A DNA stretch of 64,000 nucleotides from the NCBI RefSeq assembly GCF_963678185.1, contig NZ_OY782757.1:3738501-3802500 (forward strand). The letters are read 5' to 3'. Source of the stretch: an uncultured Tolumonas sp. (lineage in GTDB: Bacteria; Pseudomonadota; Gammaproteobacteria; Enterobacterales; Aeromonadaceae). A program made the position numbers and the translations under genes. Each line of letters starts with the position of its first letter. Within the stretch, counting starts at the first letter, position 1. The notes beneath the pieces are model-generated. The model worked only from the letters and a program-made list of their open reading frames with translations, did no database searches and was not told the origin of the DNA. Of the stretch, positions 56,829-64,000 are shown one piece after another.

Positions 56829-57809
56829 TTAGGCGTTTTGAACTGCTTTACGCAAGATGATGCGTCCCAGTTTTCGTTCTGAACGGGAGTTCGCAACGAC
56901 AGCAATAATGATGACTGCACCCGAGATAGCCATTTGCCAGAATGGAGAGATGCCGATAACTGGTAAGGCGTTGTTAATAATGCCAAGGAACAAGGCGCCA
57001 AAGACACAACCCACCACTTTTCCGGTGCCACCGGCAATACTGATCCCCCCGATCACACACGAGGCGATGACCTGTAATTCAAAGCCATTGGCGACATCGA
57101 CATAAGCAACGGCATAACGTGAGATCCACAGATAGCTGCATAAACCGCCAAACAGACCTGAGATCGTGAACGCAACGAACTGCATCTTGCCAACATTAAT
57201 ACCGGTGTAAAATGCGGCGGTTGGGCTGTTGCCTGCGGAGTAAATTTTGCGGCCTAACTGACGGTGGCGCATTACGTAATAAATAGCGGCAATCGCCACC
57301 ACTGAGCACCAACTTAAGATGGGCACGCCTAAAAATTCGCTGCGTGGAATACTTAAAAAGGTTTCGCTCATTTGATGCGCGTTGATCCAGGCACCATTAC
57401 TGATCAGAAAAACGATCCCACGGTAAATACTCATCGTGCCTAAAGTGACGACAATAGAAGGGATGTTGAGTTTCCAGACCAGTAACCCATTAATCATGCC
57501 GAGAATAGTTCCGACAGCCGCCCCAATTAAAATAATCACGAAAATATTTAAACCAGGGTGGGTATAGTTCAGCATCGCCACAATCATGCCGGAAAGGGCA
57601 ACGTTTGCCGAAACGGATAAGTCGATACAACGGGTGATGATCACCAACATTTGACCTAACGCCAAAATGATCAGAATTGATGTATCGTTATAGACAGCGA
57701 GCAAATTACTTGGCGCGATGAAACTGGGAACAACGACAGAGATCATGCCAATCATCACGATAATGACACCTGCCAGCAAAGCTTCCCTGTTTTTTAATAG
57801 TTGGTTCAT
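56829..57809 (-). CDS. rhaP: Rhamnose ABC transporter permease RhaP
   Basis: 326 residues with about ten transmembrane helices. The family blocks are TRCIDLSVSANVALSGM, LVWKLNIPSIVVTLGTMSIYRG and IGGISIAGGTGKVVG. It is homologous to the second permease and probably forms a heterodimer with it. Its ATG overlaps the stop of the ATPase gene by four bases, which indicates translational coupling. Confidence 0.9.
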   Translation of the reverse strand: MNQLLKNREALLAGVIIVMIGMISVVVPSFIAPSNLLAVYNDTSILIILALGQMLVIITRCIDLSVSANVALSGMIVAMLNYTHPGLNIFVIILIGAAVGTILGMINGLLVWKLNIPSIVVTLGTMSIYRGIVFLISNGAWINAHQMSETFLSIPRSEFLGVPILSWCSVVAIAAIYYVMRHRQLGRKIYSAGNSPTAAFYTGINVGKMQFVAFTISGLFGGLCSYLWISRYAVAYVDVANGFELQVIASCVIGGISIAGGTGKVVGCVFGALFLGIINNALPVIGISPFWQMAISGAVIIIAVVANSRSERKLGRIILRKAVQNA

Positions 57810-59311
57810 GATGCACTCCTTAAACCAGTCGCTGCACTGACAATCTCTTCTGCGGTGAATTCAGAACGTTTGAACTCTTTCACCATCAGACCTTCTTTCA
57901 TCACAATGATGCGATCGGACATCCCCATTACTTCCGGTAATTCGGATGACACCATGATCACCGCTAACCCTTCCTTAACGAGCTCAGACATGAACTCATG
58001 CACAGCGGCTTTGGAGCCGATATCGATGCCTTTGGTGGGTTCATCGAGGATGATGACTTTGGGTTTGGTCGACAGCCATTTGCCAATGACGACTTTTTGC
58101 TGGTTTCCGCCAGAGAGGTTTTCAACTTTCTCGTGCCAGTTCGGTGCTTTGACGCGCAGTTTTTTGGCATAGAGATCAGCGAGGTCATATTCCGACTTTT
58201 CGTTGAGTAAGCCGTTTTTATTAATTTCGCTGAGTTTGGGTAAGGTGATGTTTTGGAATATCGGGAATTCTAAAACGATGCCCTGACTTTGCCGCTCTTC
58301 GGGCACATAAACGATGCCGGAATGAACCGCATCTTTCGGTGATTTAATTGCTACGACGTTACCATCAACCGAAATGTTGCCGGTCGCGATGCTGGTAACA
58401 CCAAACAGTGATTGCATCAGCTCGGTGCGGCCAGAGCCGACCAGACCATAGAAACCGAGAATTTCACCTTCATGCAGACTAAAGTTGATGTTGTCAAATT
58501 CAGTGGGGTGACTAAATTGACTGACCTCTAAGCATTTTGGCCCAATTTCGACAGTAGTTTTCGGGTACGCGTTTTCAATGGTGCGTCCGACCATCATGGC
58601 GACCAATTCCTGCTCTTCCACGTTGGAAATCAGACCCTGCCCAACATGGCAGCCATCACGGAATATGTTGTAACGATCGGCAATTCGGAATATTTCATCA
58701 AACTTGTGGCTGATAAACAAAATCGCACAGCCTTTCTTTTTCAGGCGTTCAACGATTTGATAAAAATCTTCGATTTCACGGTGCGAAAGGGCAGCAGTCG
58801 GTTCATCGAGGATGACCACTCGCGCATCAAAAGAGAGTGCGCGGGCGATCGCTACCATGTGACGCTGGCCAATGCTGAGTTCTTTCAGCATTTTTTTCGG
58901 ATCAATCGGCGCATCAATCGATTTTAAGATCTCAGCGGCGCGTTGTTCCATGCCTTTCCAATCCAAACTGCCTGACGCTTTGAGCATGTAATTACCGGCG
59001 AAAATATTCTCGGCAACACTCAACTCATCAAACAAAACTGTTTCCTGATGAATCGCTGTGACCCCCAGCGAGCGGGCGTCGTCCGGCGTTTTCAGTTTGA
59101 TTTCTTTTTCATTCAGAAACAGCTGACCTTCGGTAATTTCATAAATTCCGGTCATCACTTTAACTAACGTGGATTTTCCAGCCCCGTTTTCACCAATCAG
59201 TGCCGTTACTTCCCCGGAATAAAGATCAAGCTGCACCTTATCCAGCGCCTTGACGCCTGGGAAATGCTTACTAACGTTGCGCAATGAAAATACTGGTTTT
59301 TTTTCTAACAT
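57806..59311 (-). CDS. Rhamnose ABC transporter ATPase
   Basis: 501 residues with two fused nucleotide-binding domains, as in RbsA, AraG and rhizobial RhaT. The first half has Walker A GENGAGKST, signature LSIGQRHMVAIA and Walker B VVILDEPTAALS. In the second half, the Walker A-like VGSGRTEL is degenerate, as usual for this family, but LSGGNQQKVVIGKW and IILDEPTKGID are well kept. It energises import by the two permeases. In rhizobial nomenclature this is RhaT, a name used here for the symporter, so no symbol is given. Confidence 0.92.
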   Translation of the reverse strand: MLEKKPVFSLRNVSKHFPGVKALDKVQLDLYSGEVTALIGENGAGKSTLVKVMTGIYEITEGQLFLNEKEIKLKTPDDARSLGVTAIHQETVLFDELSVAENIFAGNYMLKASGSLDWKGMEQRAAEILKSIDAPIDPKKMLKELSIGQRHMVAIARALSFDARVVILDEPTAALSHREIEDFYQIVERLKKKGCAILFISHKFDEIFRIADRYNIFRDGCHVGQGLISNVEEQELVAMMVGRTIENAYPKTTVEIGPKCLEVSQFSHPTEFDNINFSLHEGEILGFYGLVGSGRTELMQSLFGVTSIATGNISVDGNVVAIKSPKDAVHSGIVYVPEERQSQGIVLEFPIFQNITLPKLSEINKNGLLNEKSEYDLADLYAKKLRVKAPNWHEKVENLSGGNQQKVVIGKWLSTKPKVIILDEPTKGIDIGSKAAVHEFMSELVKEGLAVIMVSSELPEVMGMSDRIIVMKEGLMVKEFKRSEFTAEEIVSAATGLRSAS

Positions 59312-59331
59312 AATGAATCTTCTTCTTTGGG

Positions 59332-59367
59332 TTGGTGCATGACGCCGATGCGCACGTCATGCACCAA
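59332..59367 (-). terminator. Intercistronic hairpin after the binding-protein gene
   Basis: TTGGTGCATGACG (59332-59344) and CGTCATGCACCAA (59355-59367) are perfect 13 bp arms around a 10-base loop in the gap between the binding-protein and ATPase genes. Such hairpins often cause partial termination or protect the upstream mRNA, giving more binding protein than membrane components. Confidence 0.7.
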
Positions 59368-59395
59368 AATTTATGAAAAATGGACTAAATTATGA

Positions 59396-60385
59396 CTAGA
59401 AAATTTTGGCGAATTTATGCACGTTCGATGCGTCATACACGAACGGTGCTGCCATTGCGGCATTGCCATTTTTATCCAGTTGCGCTTTGCCGAGACGGCC
59501 CATATCCACTTCAGTAGCGGTCGCGGTGCCTTTCACCAGATTGTGCGCAATCGTGGTCGCGGCATAGCCGAGATCAATCGGGTTCCAAATCGCAAAGTTT
59601 TTCACGGCACCGGAATCAACGTGACCCGCTAATTCAGATGGTAAACCGAGGCCAGTGACGTGGATTTTCCCCGTTTTGCCCATATCACTGACCGCTTGTG
59701 CTGCAGCCACGATACCGACTGAGGTAGGCGCGACAATCGCTTTCAGGTTAGGGTAGGAGTTAATCAAGCCTTTGGTTTCACGATAGCTTTTATCTGCCAA
59801 ATCATCGCCATAGACGGTAGCGACCAGTTTCAGTTTTGGATATTCGGTCAGATTCTTTTTCATCTCGCCGATCCAGATGTTCTGGTTGGTGGCGGTTGGC
59901 GTGGCGCTCAGAATGGCAATATCACCGCCATCGCTGCCGGATGCTTTGACAGCAATATCAGCGAGCTGGTCGCACATCTGACCAATCAATTCATTGCTGG
60001 AAGGGTTTAAGTGCACCTGACGACCTTCAGGGGCAACACCTGAGTCGAAAGAAACCACTTTGATACCGCGTTGTTGCGCACGTTTCAAAATTGGCACCAA
60101 GGCATCGGTGTCGTTGGCAGAAATCGCAATTGCATCGACTTTTTGTGCGATCAGTGAGTTGATGACTTCAATCTGGCCTTCGGCAGTAGGGGTTACCGGG
60201 CCGGTATAAATGACTTCGACATCACCCAATTCTTTTGCTGCTTGTTTCGCACCTTCATGTGCGGCTTCAAAGAAGCCAATGCCCAGTGCTTTAACGACTA
60301 AACCAATACGCATTTCAGCGGCATTTGAGGTAAAAGAGGCCAAAATACCGGCAGTGATCAGTGCTGTTTTGAATACTTTGTTCAT
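59396..60385 (-). CDS. Rhamnose ABC transporter substrate-binding protein
   Basis: 329 residues. The Sec signal peptide ends near SNAA (about residue 22). A Peripla_BP_4 (ribose-type) two-lobe fold follows: MRIGLVVKALGIGFFEAAHEGAKQAAKELG (in parts), ISANDTDALVPILKRA, VVSFDSGVAPEGRQVHLNPS and VGIVAAAQAV. It is closest to rhizobial RhaS and enterobacterial LsrB-like proteins; the rhamnose neighbours make L-rhamnose the likely ligand. GGAGC precedes the ATG. The gene is the first of the ABC operon and has its own promoter region. Confidence 0.9.
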   Translation of the reverse strand: MNKVFKTALITAGILASFTSNAAEMRIGLVVKALGIGFFEAAHEGAKQAAKELGDVEVIYTGPVTPTAEGQIEVINSLIAQKVDAIAISANDTDALVPILKRAQQRGIKVVSFDSGVAPEGRQVHLNPSSNELIGQMCDQLADIAVKASGSDGGDIAILSATPTATNQNIWIGEMKKNLTEYPKLKLVATVYGDDLADKSYRETKGLINSYPNLKAIVAPTSVGIVAAAQAVSDMGKTGKIHVTGLGLPSELAGHVDSGAVKNFAIWNPIDLGYAATTIAHNLVKGTATATEVDMGRLGKAQLDKNGNAAMAAPFVYDASNVHKFAKIF

Positions 60386-60470
60386 TGTTATGCTCCATCT
60401 GTGTGTTCAGTAAGGATTCTGGTACGACCCGGCTCACAGACCCCTTAGTTGGTGTGTACTAAAGAGAACT

Positions 60471-60617
60471 TCAGTGTGTTAACTGAGTGATGGTGGAACG
60501 TGTGGTACGACAGAAATCCAGAACAACAGTGTTTCTTTTCAGAATGGGAGCATGCTTTAGCAAATCGTGGTGCAATCCGACAATCGGTGTACGGATATCT
60601 GAAGTGCGAACAGGCAT
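60471..60617 (-). CDS. Possible 48-residue leader ORF upstream of the rhamnose ABC operon
   Basis: A minus-strand ATG at 60617 has an AGAAGG ribosome site and opens a 48-codon frame ending at TGA 60471. The product would be basic and soluble (starts MPVRTSDIRTPIVG, ends TITQLTH), with codons like those of neighbouring genes. A TATAAT -10 box lies directly upstream (60635-60640), so it would be the first frame on the transcript, with the binding protein starting 86 bp after its stop. It is not recognised as any family. It may be a leader peptide, a small protein or the remnant of a gene. Confidence 0.4.
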   Translation of the reverse strand: MPVRTSDIRTPIVGLHHDLLKHAPILKRNTVVLDFCRTTRSTITQLTH

Positions 60618-60634
60618 GATGCGTCCTTCTGTTA

Positions 60635-60640
60635 ATTATA
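60635..60640 (-). promoter_or_regulatory. Predicted -10 box of the rhamnose ABC operon
   Basis: The minus strand reads TATAAT (plus-strand ATTATA, 60635-60640). The -35 position (about 60658-60663) reads AAGGGG, far from consensus, as expected for a promoter that depends on an activator such as the RhaS-like protein or CRP. Confidence 0.45.
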
Positions 60641-60798
60641 TTTATCGAACGGCGATCCCCTTTACTTACAACTACAGCAGGATTGGCTTGGTTTACGGTG
60701 AAACATGATTTTAATAAGCAACAACACTCTGGATTACGGAAGCACCCGCCTCAGTAGGCACTTCCTGCAAGCCACAGCATCATTGCTGTGGTTTCTTG
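60641..60798. other. Intergenic region between rhaM and the ABC operon promoter
   Basis: This stretch should hold the activator sites of the ABC operon. Two hairpins lie near the rhaM end: GGAAG and CTTCC arms around 60737-60765, and CCACAGCA (60772-60779) with TGCTGTGG (60784-60791). The latter is 8 bp after the rhaM stop on the minus strand but lacks a T-tract. No individual activator site could be defended. Confidence 0.4.
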
Positions 60799-61113
60799 CT
60801 ACGCCAGGTGGAACACCGAAGTCAGCTCCCGACTGATCGGGCTGTTGTCGGCGTTAGACGGCATAATGTCTTTCATATATGCCCACCACTCTTTACAGAT
60901 CTCGGTGTCAGCTACCGCGTTCCAACGTGCTTCGTTCTCGATTTCGACATACGCAAACAGTTGACTCGTCGCTTCGTTAAGGAAGATGTTGTAGTTACTG
61001 GCACCGTGTTTTTTCAGTGTCTCAGCCAGTTCTGGCCAGATTTCGTCGTGACGTTTTTTATATTCAGCATGCGCTTCTGGGTTAACTGACATTAAGAACG
61101 CTTTACGGATCAT
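60799..61113 (-). CDS. rhaM: L-rhamnose mutarotase
   Basis: Interconverts the alpha and beta anomers of L-rhamnose; 104 residues, the same as E. coli RhaM. The start [22 protein letters not shown] carries the conserved Tyr and His region, and [14 protein letters not shown] and [14 protein letters not shown] follow. The ATG at 61113 has AAGGAG upstream inside the end of rhaT; the longer open frame lies within rhaT and is rejected. It is the last gene of the rhaB-A-T-M series, 11 bp after rhaT. Confidence 0.95.
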   Translation of the reverse strand: MIRKAFLMSVNPEAHAEYKKRHDEIWPELAETLKKHGASNYNIFLNEATSQLFAYVEIENEARWNAVADTEICKEWWAYMKDIMPSNADNSPISRELTSVFHLA

Positions 61114-61124
61114 GATGATTCTCC

Positions 61125-62153
61125 TTACGCCATGCCCATGCCGACGATATTGGCGGCACCGACGATCACTAACATACCCAGACATAGAAAACGGACTGGA
61201 CGAGAGCCCACGCCTTTCCACTCAGACAACAGCAGACCGACGATGCCACCGCACAGCACATAACCACTCATGTGCAACATCCAGTTCACGAATGACAGGT
61301 GTTCAGGAATGCTGGCTTCGCCCCATGCGTAGAAGAAGAACTGCAGATACCACATGATGCCGCCAGTCGCTGCCAACAGGCCGTTGAACATCAGGCTTGG
61401 TAGTGGCTGAGACAGATCGTCACGCATGGAGATTTCAGGTTTGATCGCCAGACGAATGAAGCAATAAGCCATGTTAACCAGCGCTCCGCCGCCCATGATG
61501 ATGCCGTAGCTTGGCAGCATGGCGTAAAGCGGGTTGATGCCCAGCGCCAACGAGGCCGCTTTAATCGGTGCAGCGGCTTCTAAACCAAACGCAAAACCGG
61601 ATGAGAAAATGCCGCACATCACGGCCAAAAACAGACCTTTTTTCAGGTTGAAATCTTTGGTGGTGGTGCCTAAGGCTTGCTCTTTTTGATGACCCGCATA
61701 GGTGACAATAGAGATACCGATCAGTGCGACGAACACGCCTATCAGCGTGATCTGCCCGCTGGATGTGGTGAGCAATTGGGCAAATTCACCACGGAAAATC
61801 GGCGGTAGCAGCGTGCCGACAACCAGTGTCACACCAATGGCGATACCGATACCCAGCGACATGCCCAAATAGCGCATGGTCAGGCCGTAATTGACGTTAC
61901 CGATGCCCCACATTGCCCCGCATAAAAACATTCCCCAGAAGGCTTTGCTATCAACCACACTGTAAAAAGAGGCAAAATCATCAATCAGAAATGATGTGAC
62001 CAACCAAGGCACGATGATCCAAGAGAATAATCCGGCGAAAGCCCACGTGGTTTCCCACGACCATTTTTTTACTTTACTGATCGGTGCGTAAAAAGAAGCG
62101 GCTGATGCAGCACCCACTAAGTGCCAACCGATACCCGATACAATTGCTGACAT
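61125..62153 (-). CDS. rhaT: L-rhamnose:H+ symporter RhaT
   Basis: Inner-membrane transporter of 342 residues (E. coli 344) with ten predicted helices, of the rhamnose transporter family within the DMT superfamily. The conserved N-terminus ([32 protein letters not shown], read in parts), [21 protein letters not shown] and [16 protein letters not shown] are nearly as in E. coli. It lies between rhaA and rhaM, whereas E. coli keeps rhaT apart beyond rhaR. It coexists with an ABC rhamnose importer in the same locus. Confidence 0.95.
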   Translation of the reverse strand: MSAIVSGIGWHLVGAASAASFYAPISKVKKWSWETTWAFAGLFSWIIVPWLVTSFLIDDFASFYSVVDSKAFWGMFLCGAMWGIGNVNYGLTMRYLGMSLGIGIAIGVTLVVGTLLPPIFRGEFAQLLTTSSGQITLIGVFVALIGISIVTYAGHQKEQALGTTTKDFNLKKGLFLAVMCGIFSSGFAFGLEAAAPIKAASLALGINPLYAMLPSYGIIMGGGALVNMAYCFIRLAIKPEISMRDDLSQPLPSLMFNGLLAATGGIMWYLQFFFYAWGEASIPEHLSFVNWMLHMSGYVLCGGIVGLLLSEWKGVGSRPVRFLCLGMLVIVGAANIVGMGMA

Positions 62154-62194
62154 AGATATACTTCCAATTTAATTACTAGCTACAACGAATCTTA

Positions 62195-62269
62195 GAAGGG
62201 GCTCTCTACATGAAAGCCCTTCATCCCTTCCCACTTGAAGTTGCAGCGGTGTTGGCTGCAACTCCAAGT
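62195..62269 (-). other. Two hairpins between rhaA and rhaT
   Basis: GAAGGG-G-CT (62195-62203) pairs with AGCCCTTC (62215-62222) with one bulge. ACTTG-A-AGTTGCAGC (62233-62247) pairs with GCTGCAACT-C-CAAGT (62255-62269), 14 pairs with one mismatch. They fill the 153 bp rhaA-rhaT gap and may stabilise the rhaBA message or reduce rhaT expression. No T-tract is present. Confidence 0.55.
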
Positions 62270-62306
62270 TGTTTGGGCATAAGATCAGCGTTTACACTGC
62301 ATTGGC

Positions 62307-63566
62307 TTATTTGCGGGCAGATAACACTTCTGTTTCGTAGTTCTTCACGCTGGCCAGCCAATCGGCACCCACTGCAACACCATTCTTCGCACAGACGTAA
62401 TCCCACACGGCTTGCCAAGGCAGGCTCTTGGTCTCTTCCATCAGAGCCAGACGGCTAGAGAAATCCCAGTTGTCTTCGGCATCACGCAGCGCTTGAGTTG
62501 GCTCCAGCAATGCACGTAGCAGGGCTTTTTTCATGTTGCGAGTGCCAATGACCCACGCAGCAATACGGTTAATTGACGCATCAAAGAAATCGAGGCCGAT
62601 GTGCACACGTTCCAGCAGATCATTGCGGATGATTTCAGTGGCGATAGCTTGTGTTTCATCATCCAGCAACACGACGTGGTCGCTGTCCCAACGCACAGGG
62701 CGGCTGACGTGCAGCAGCAGGTGTTTGACATATAAAGAAGCCGCAGAGATCTTGTCGCTGATCACTTCTGTCGGGTGGAAGTGGCCGGCATCGAGACACA
62801 GCGCCACGTTACGTGAGGCGGCGTAGCCCATGTAAAACTCGTTCGAACCAACGGTGTAAGATTCCGCACCGATACCGAACAATTTGCTTTCTACGGCATC
62901 GATGTGATGTGCTTCATCGAATTTTTCGCTGATCACATCATCGAGTGCCGCCAATAGACGTTGACGTGGTGCTAGACGATCAGCCGGCAGATCTTTCATG
63001 CCATCTGGGATCCAGATATTCATGACCGACGCGGTGCCCAACTCTTTACCGAAATAGGCAGAAATACGACGGCTGGCTTTGCAGTGGTCGATCCAGAACT
63101 GACGCACTTTGGCATCCGGGTGCGACAAGGTCAGGCCGTCCGCACTCAGTGGGTGTGAGAAGCAGCTTGGGTTGAAATCCAGACCAATGCGCATTTTCTT
63201 GGCCCATTTCACCCAGTTTTCAAAATGCTCTGGTTTGATCTGGTCACGCGCAACAGGCTGTTCTGATTCCAAATAGATAGCATGCAGATTCAGACGTTTG
63301 GCGCCTGGAATTAACGACATCGCCAATTCCAAATCTTGGCGCAGTTCTTCGGCATTACGCGCTTTACCTGGGTAGTTACCGGTAGCCTGAATACCGCCGG
63401 TCAAAGCACCCGCACTGGCTTCAAAACCAGCAACATCATCGCCTTGCCAGCAGTGCATGGAGACAGGAATATTGTCCAGTGCACTGATGGCGGCATCGAC
63501 ATCAACACCGAGTTCAGCGAATTGTTGTTTAGCCAATACAAATGCGGCTTCAATATTTGGGTTCAT
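62307..63566 (-). CDS. rhaA: L-rhamnose isomerase
   Basis: Converts L-rhamnose to L-rhamnulose using Mn or other divalent metals; 419 residues, the same as E. coli RhaA. Conserved blocks are [17 protein letters not shown] near the start, [35 protein letters not shown] and [17 protein letters not shown], which hold the metal ligands. The ATG at 63566 overlaps the rhaB stop (ATGA), with a GGAAG site; the longer frame is inside rhaB. Cytosolic tetramer by family. Confidence 0.97.
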   Translation of the reverse strand: MNPNIEAAFVLAKQQFAELGVDVDAAISALDNIPVSMHCWQGDDVAGFEASAGALTGGIQATGNYPGKARNAEELRQDLELAMSLIPGAKRLNLHAIYLESEQPVARDQIKPEHFENWVKWAKKMRIGLDFNPSCFSHPLSADGLTLSHPDAKVRQFWIDHCKASRRISAYFGKELGTASVMNIWIPDGMKDLPADRLAPRQRLLAALDDVISEKFDEAHHIDAVESKLFGIGAESYTVGSNEFYMGYAASRNVALCLDAGHFHPTEVISDKISAASLYVKHLLLHVSRPVRWDSDHVVLLDDETQAIATEIIRNDLLERVHIGLDFFDASINRIAAWVIGTRNMKKALLRALLEPTQALRDAEDNWDFSSRLALMEETKSLPWQAVWDYVCAKNGVAVGADWLASVKNYETEVLSARK

Positions 63567-64000
63567 GCTACTTCCTTTGTTTTTGCAGATTGTGATTGCG
63601 TTTTGGTGGAGCAAAGTTTCAAAAAACGCTGCCAATGAGTTTCTAATTGCGGAATGGAATTCGGTGTCAGGTGCTCACCGATAAAGTTGTGTTTGATCAC
63701 CGAGCGAATGGCTTTTAAATCAGCCAACACGCCCAGCCCTTTCAGTTGATAGGTGATGTTGCCCAGCGCTGATGCTTCAATCGGGCCGGTCACGATGTCG
63801 CGCTGGCAAATGTCGGCACATAAGCGATTGAGTAGTTGGTTTTTAGAGCCGCCACCCACGATATGAATGGTGTCGATAGGGCGACCAGAGACCTCTTCCA
63901 ACTCATCGATCACCACGCGGTAGAACAGCGCCAAACTGTCAAAAATGCAGCGGGCAATTTCGCTGGGCAGGGTCGGGCAGCCTTGGCGAGTCTCCAAGCA
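63563..64000 (-). CDS. rhaB: Rhamnulokinase RhaB, C-terminal part (runs off the window)
   Basis: Phosphorylates L-rhamnulose to L-rhamnulose 1-phosphate. Only the last 145 or so residues are inside the window; the frame is open to the final base. The FGGY C-terminal domain shows GEIARCIF-like [15 protein letters not shown], the ATP-binding [19 protein letters not shown] and [19 protein letters not shown], close to E. coli RhaB. Its stop overlaps the rhaA start, as expected for the rhaBA operon. The promoter and any rhaSR genes beyond it are outside the window. Confidence 0.92.
   Translation of the reverse strand, partial: CLETRQGCPTLPSEIARCIFDSLALFYRVVIDELEEVSGRPIDTIHIVGGGSKNQLLNRLCADICQRDIVTGPIEASALGNITYQLKGLGVLADLKAIRSVIKHNFIGEHLTPNSIPQLETHWQRFLKLCSTKTQSQSAKTKEVA

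Noticed and set aside
60487-60708. 73-codon plus-strand frame in the rhamnose ABC promoter region
   Set aside because: It lies antisense to a better-supported small frame and promoter, has no recognisable domain and no convincing ribosome site.

Overview
The window looks like the chromosome of a gammaproteobacterium of roughly 50 percent GC. The housekeeping proteins closely resemble enterobacterial ones (RF2 with its frameshift site, LysS, YbiT, PykA, HexR, Glk, CarAB with a UUG start, RhtA). The block fldB-xerD-recJ-prfB-lysS follows E. coli order but with different inserts. Many methyl-accepting and c-di-GMP proteins plus a full rhamnose locus fit an Aeromonadales member such as Tolumonas; that genus is an inference from general resemblance, not a search result.

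1-15.2 kb is mostly core: the end of an unidentified gene, fldB (minus), xerD, a secreted DUF4139 protein where E. coli has dsbC, recJ, two tandem chemoreceptors (minus) with near-identical signalling domains but different sensor domains, prfB with its programmed +1 frameshift, lysS, the ABC-F gene ybiT, and rimO (minus). A structured palindromic element lies between ybiT and rimO.

15.2-26.6 kb is accessory: a DGC-domain protein, a flavin-reductase-like protein divergent from a MarR regulator across a perfect 25 bp operator-like palindrome, DUF1543, a class I glutamine amidotransferase divergent from an AraC regulator, a decayed membrane-protein fragment, a GT2-TPR protein, and three consecutive c-di-GMP enzymes (PAS-PAS-GGDEF-EAL, PAS-PAS-GGDEF, tandem HD/HD-GYP).

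26.6-46.5 kb: pykA, hexR and divergent glk (a glycolytic control locus with repeated operator-like motifs), an OlsF-like bifunctional acyltransferase, a lipoprotein M48 protease, fklB, dapB, carAB, rhtA, a CigR/RcnB-like secreted protein, a TetR regulator divergent from a tripartite OMF-EmrA-EmrB efflux operon with an operator overlapping the promoter, and a small CusF-like periplasmic protein.

46.6-64 kb is dominated by L-rhamnose use: rhaD (plus), then, after glgX and an AT-rich HAD-DeoR pair, a long minus-strand series read rhaB-rhaA-rhaT-rhaM, then a RhaSTPQ-type ABC importer, an AraC regulator of RhaS type, a GPH-family symporter and a cytoplasmic GH78 alpha-L-rhamnosidase. The locus can thus import free rhamnose by two routes (H+ symport and ABC), probably import short rhamnosides and hydrolyse them inside, convert rhamnose by mutarotase, isomerase and kinase, and split rhamnulose-1-phosphate with RhaD. 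No tRNA, rRNA, CRISPR array, prophage or intact insertion sequence was seen.
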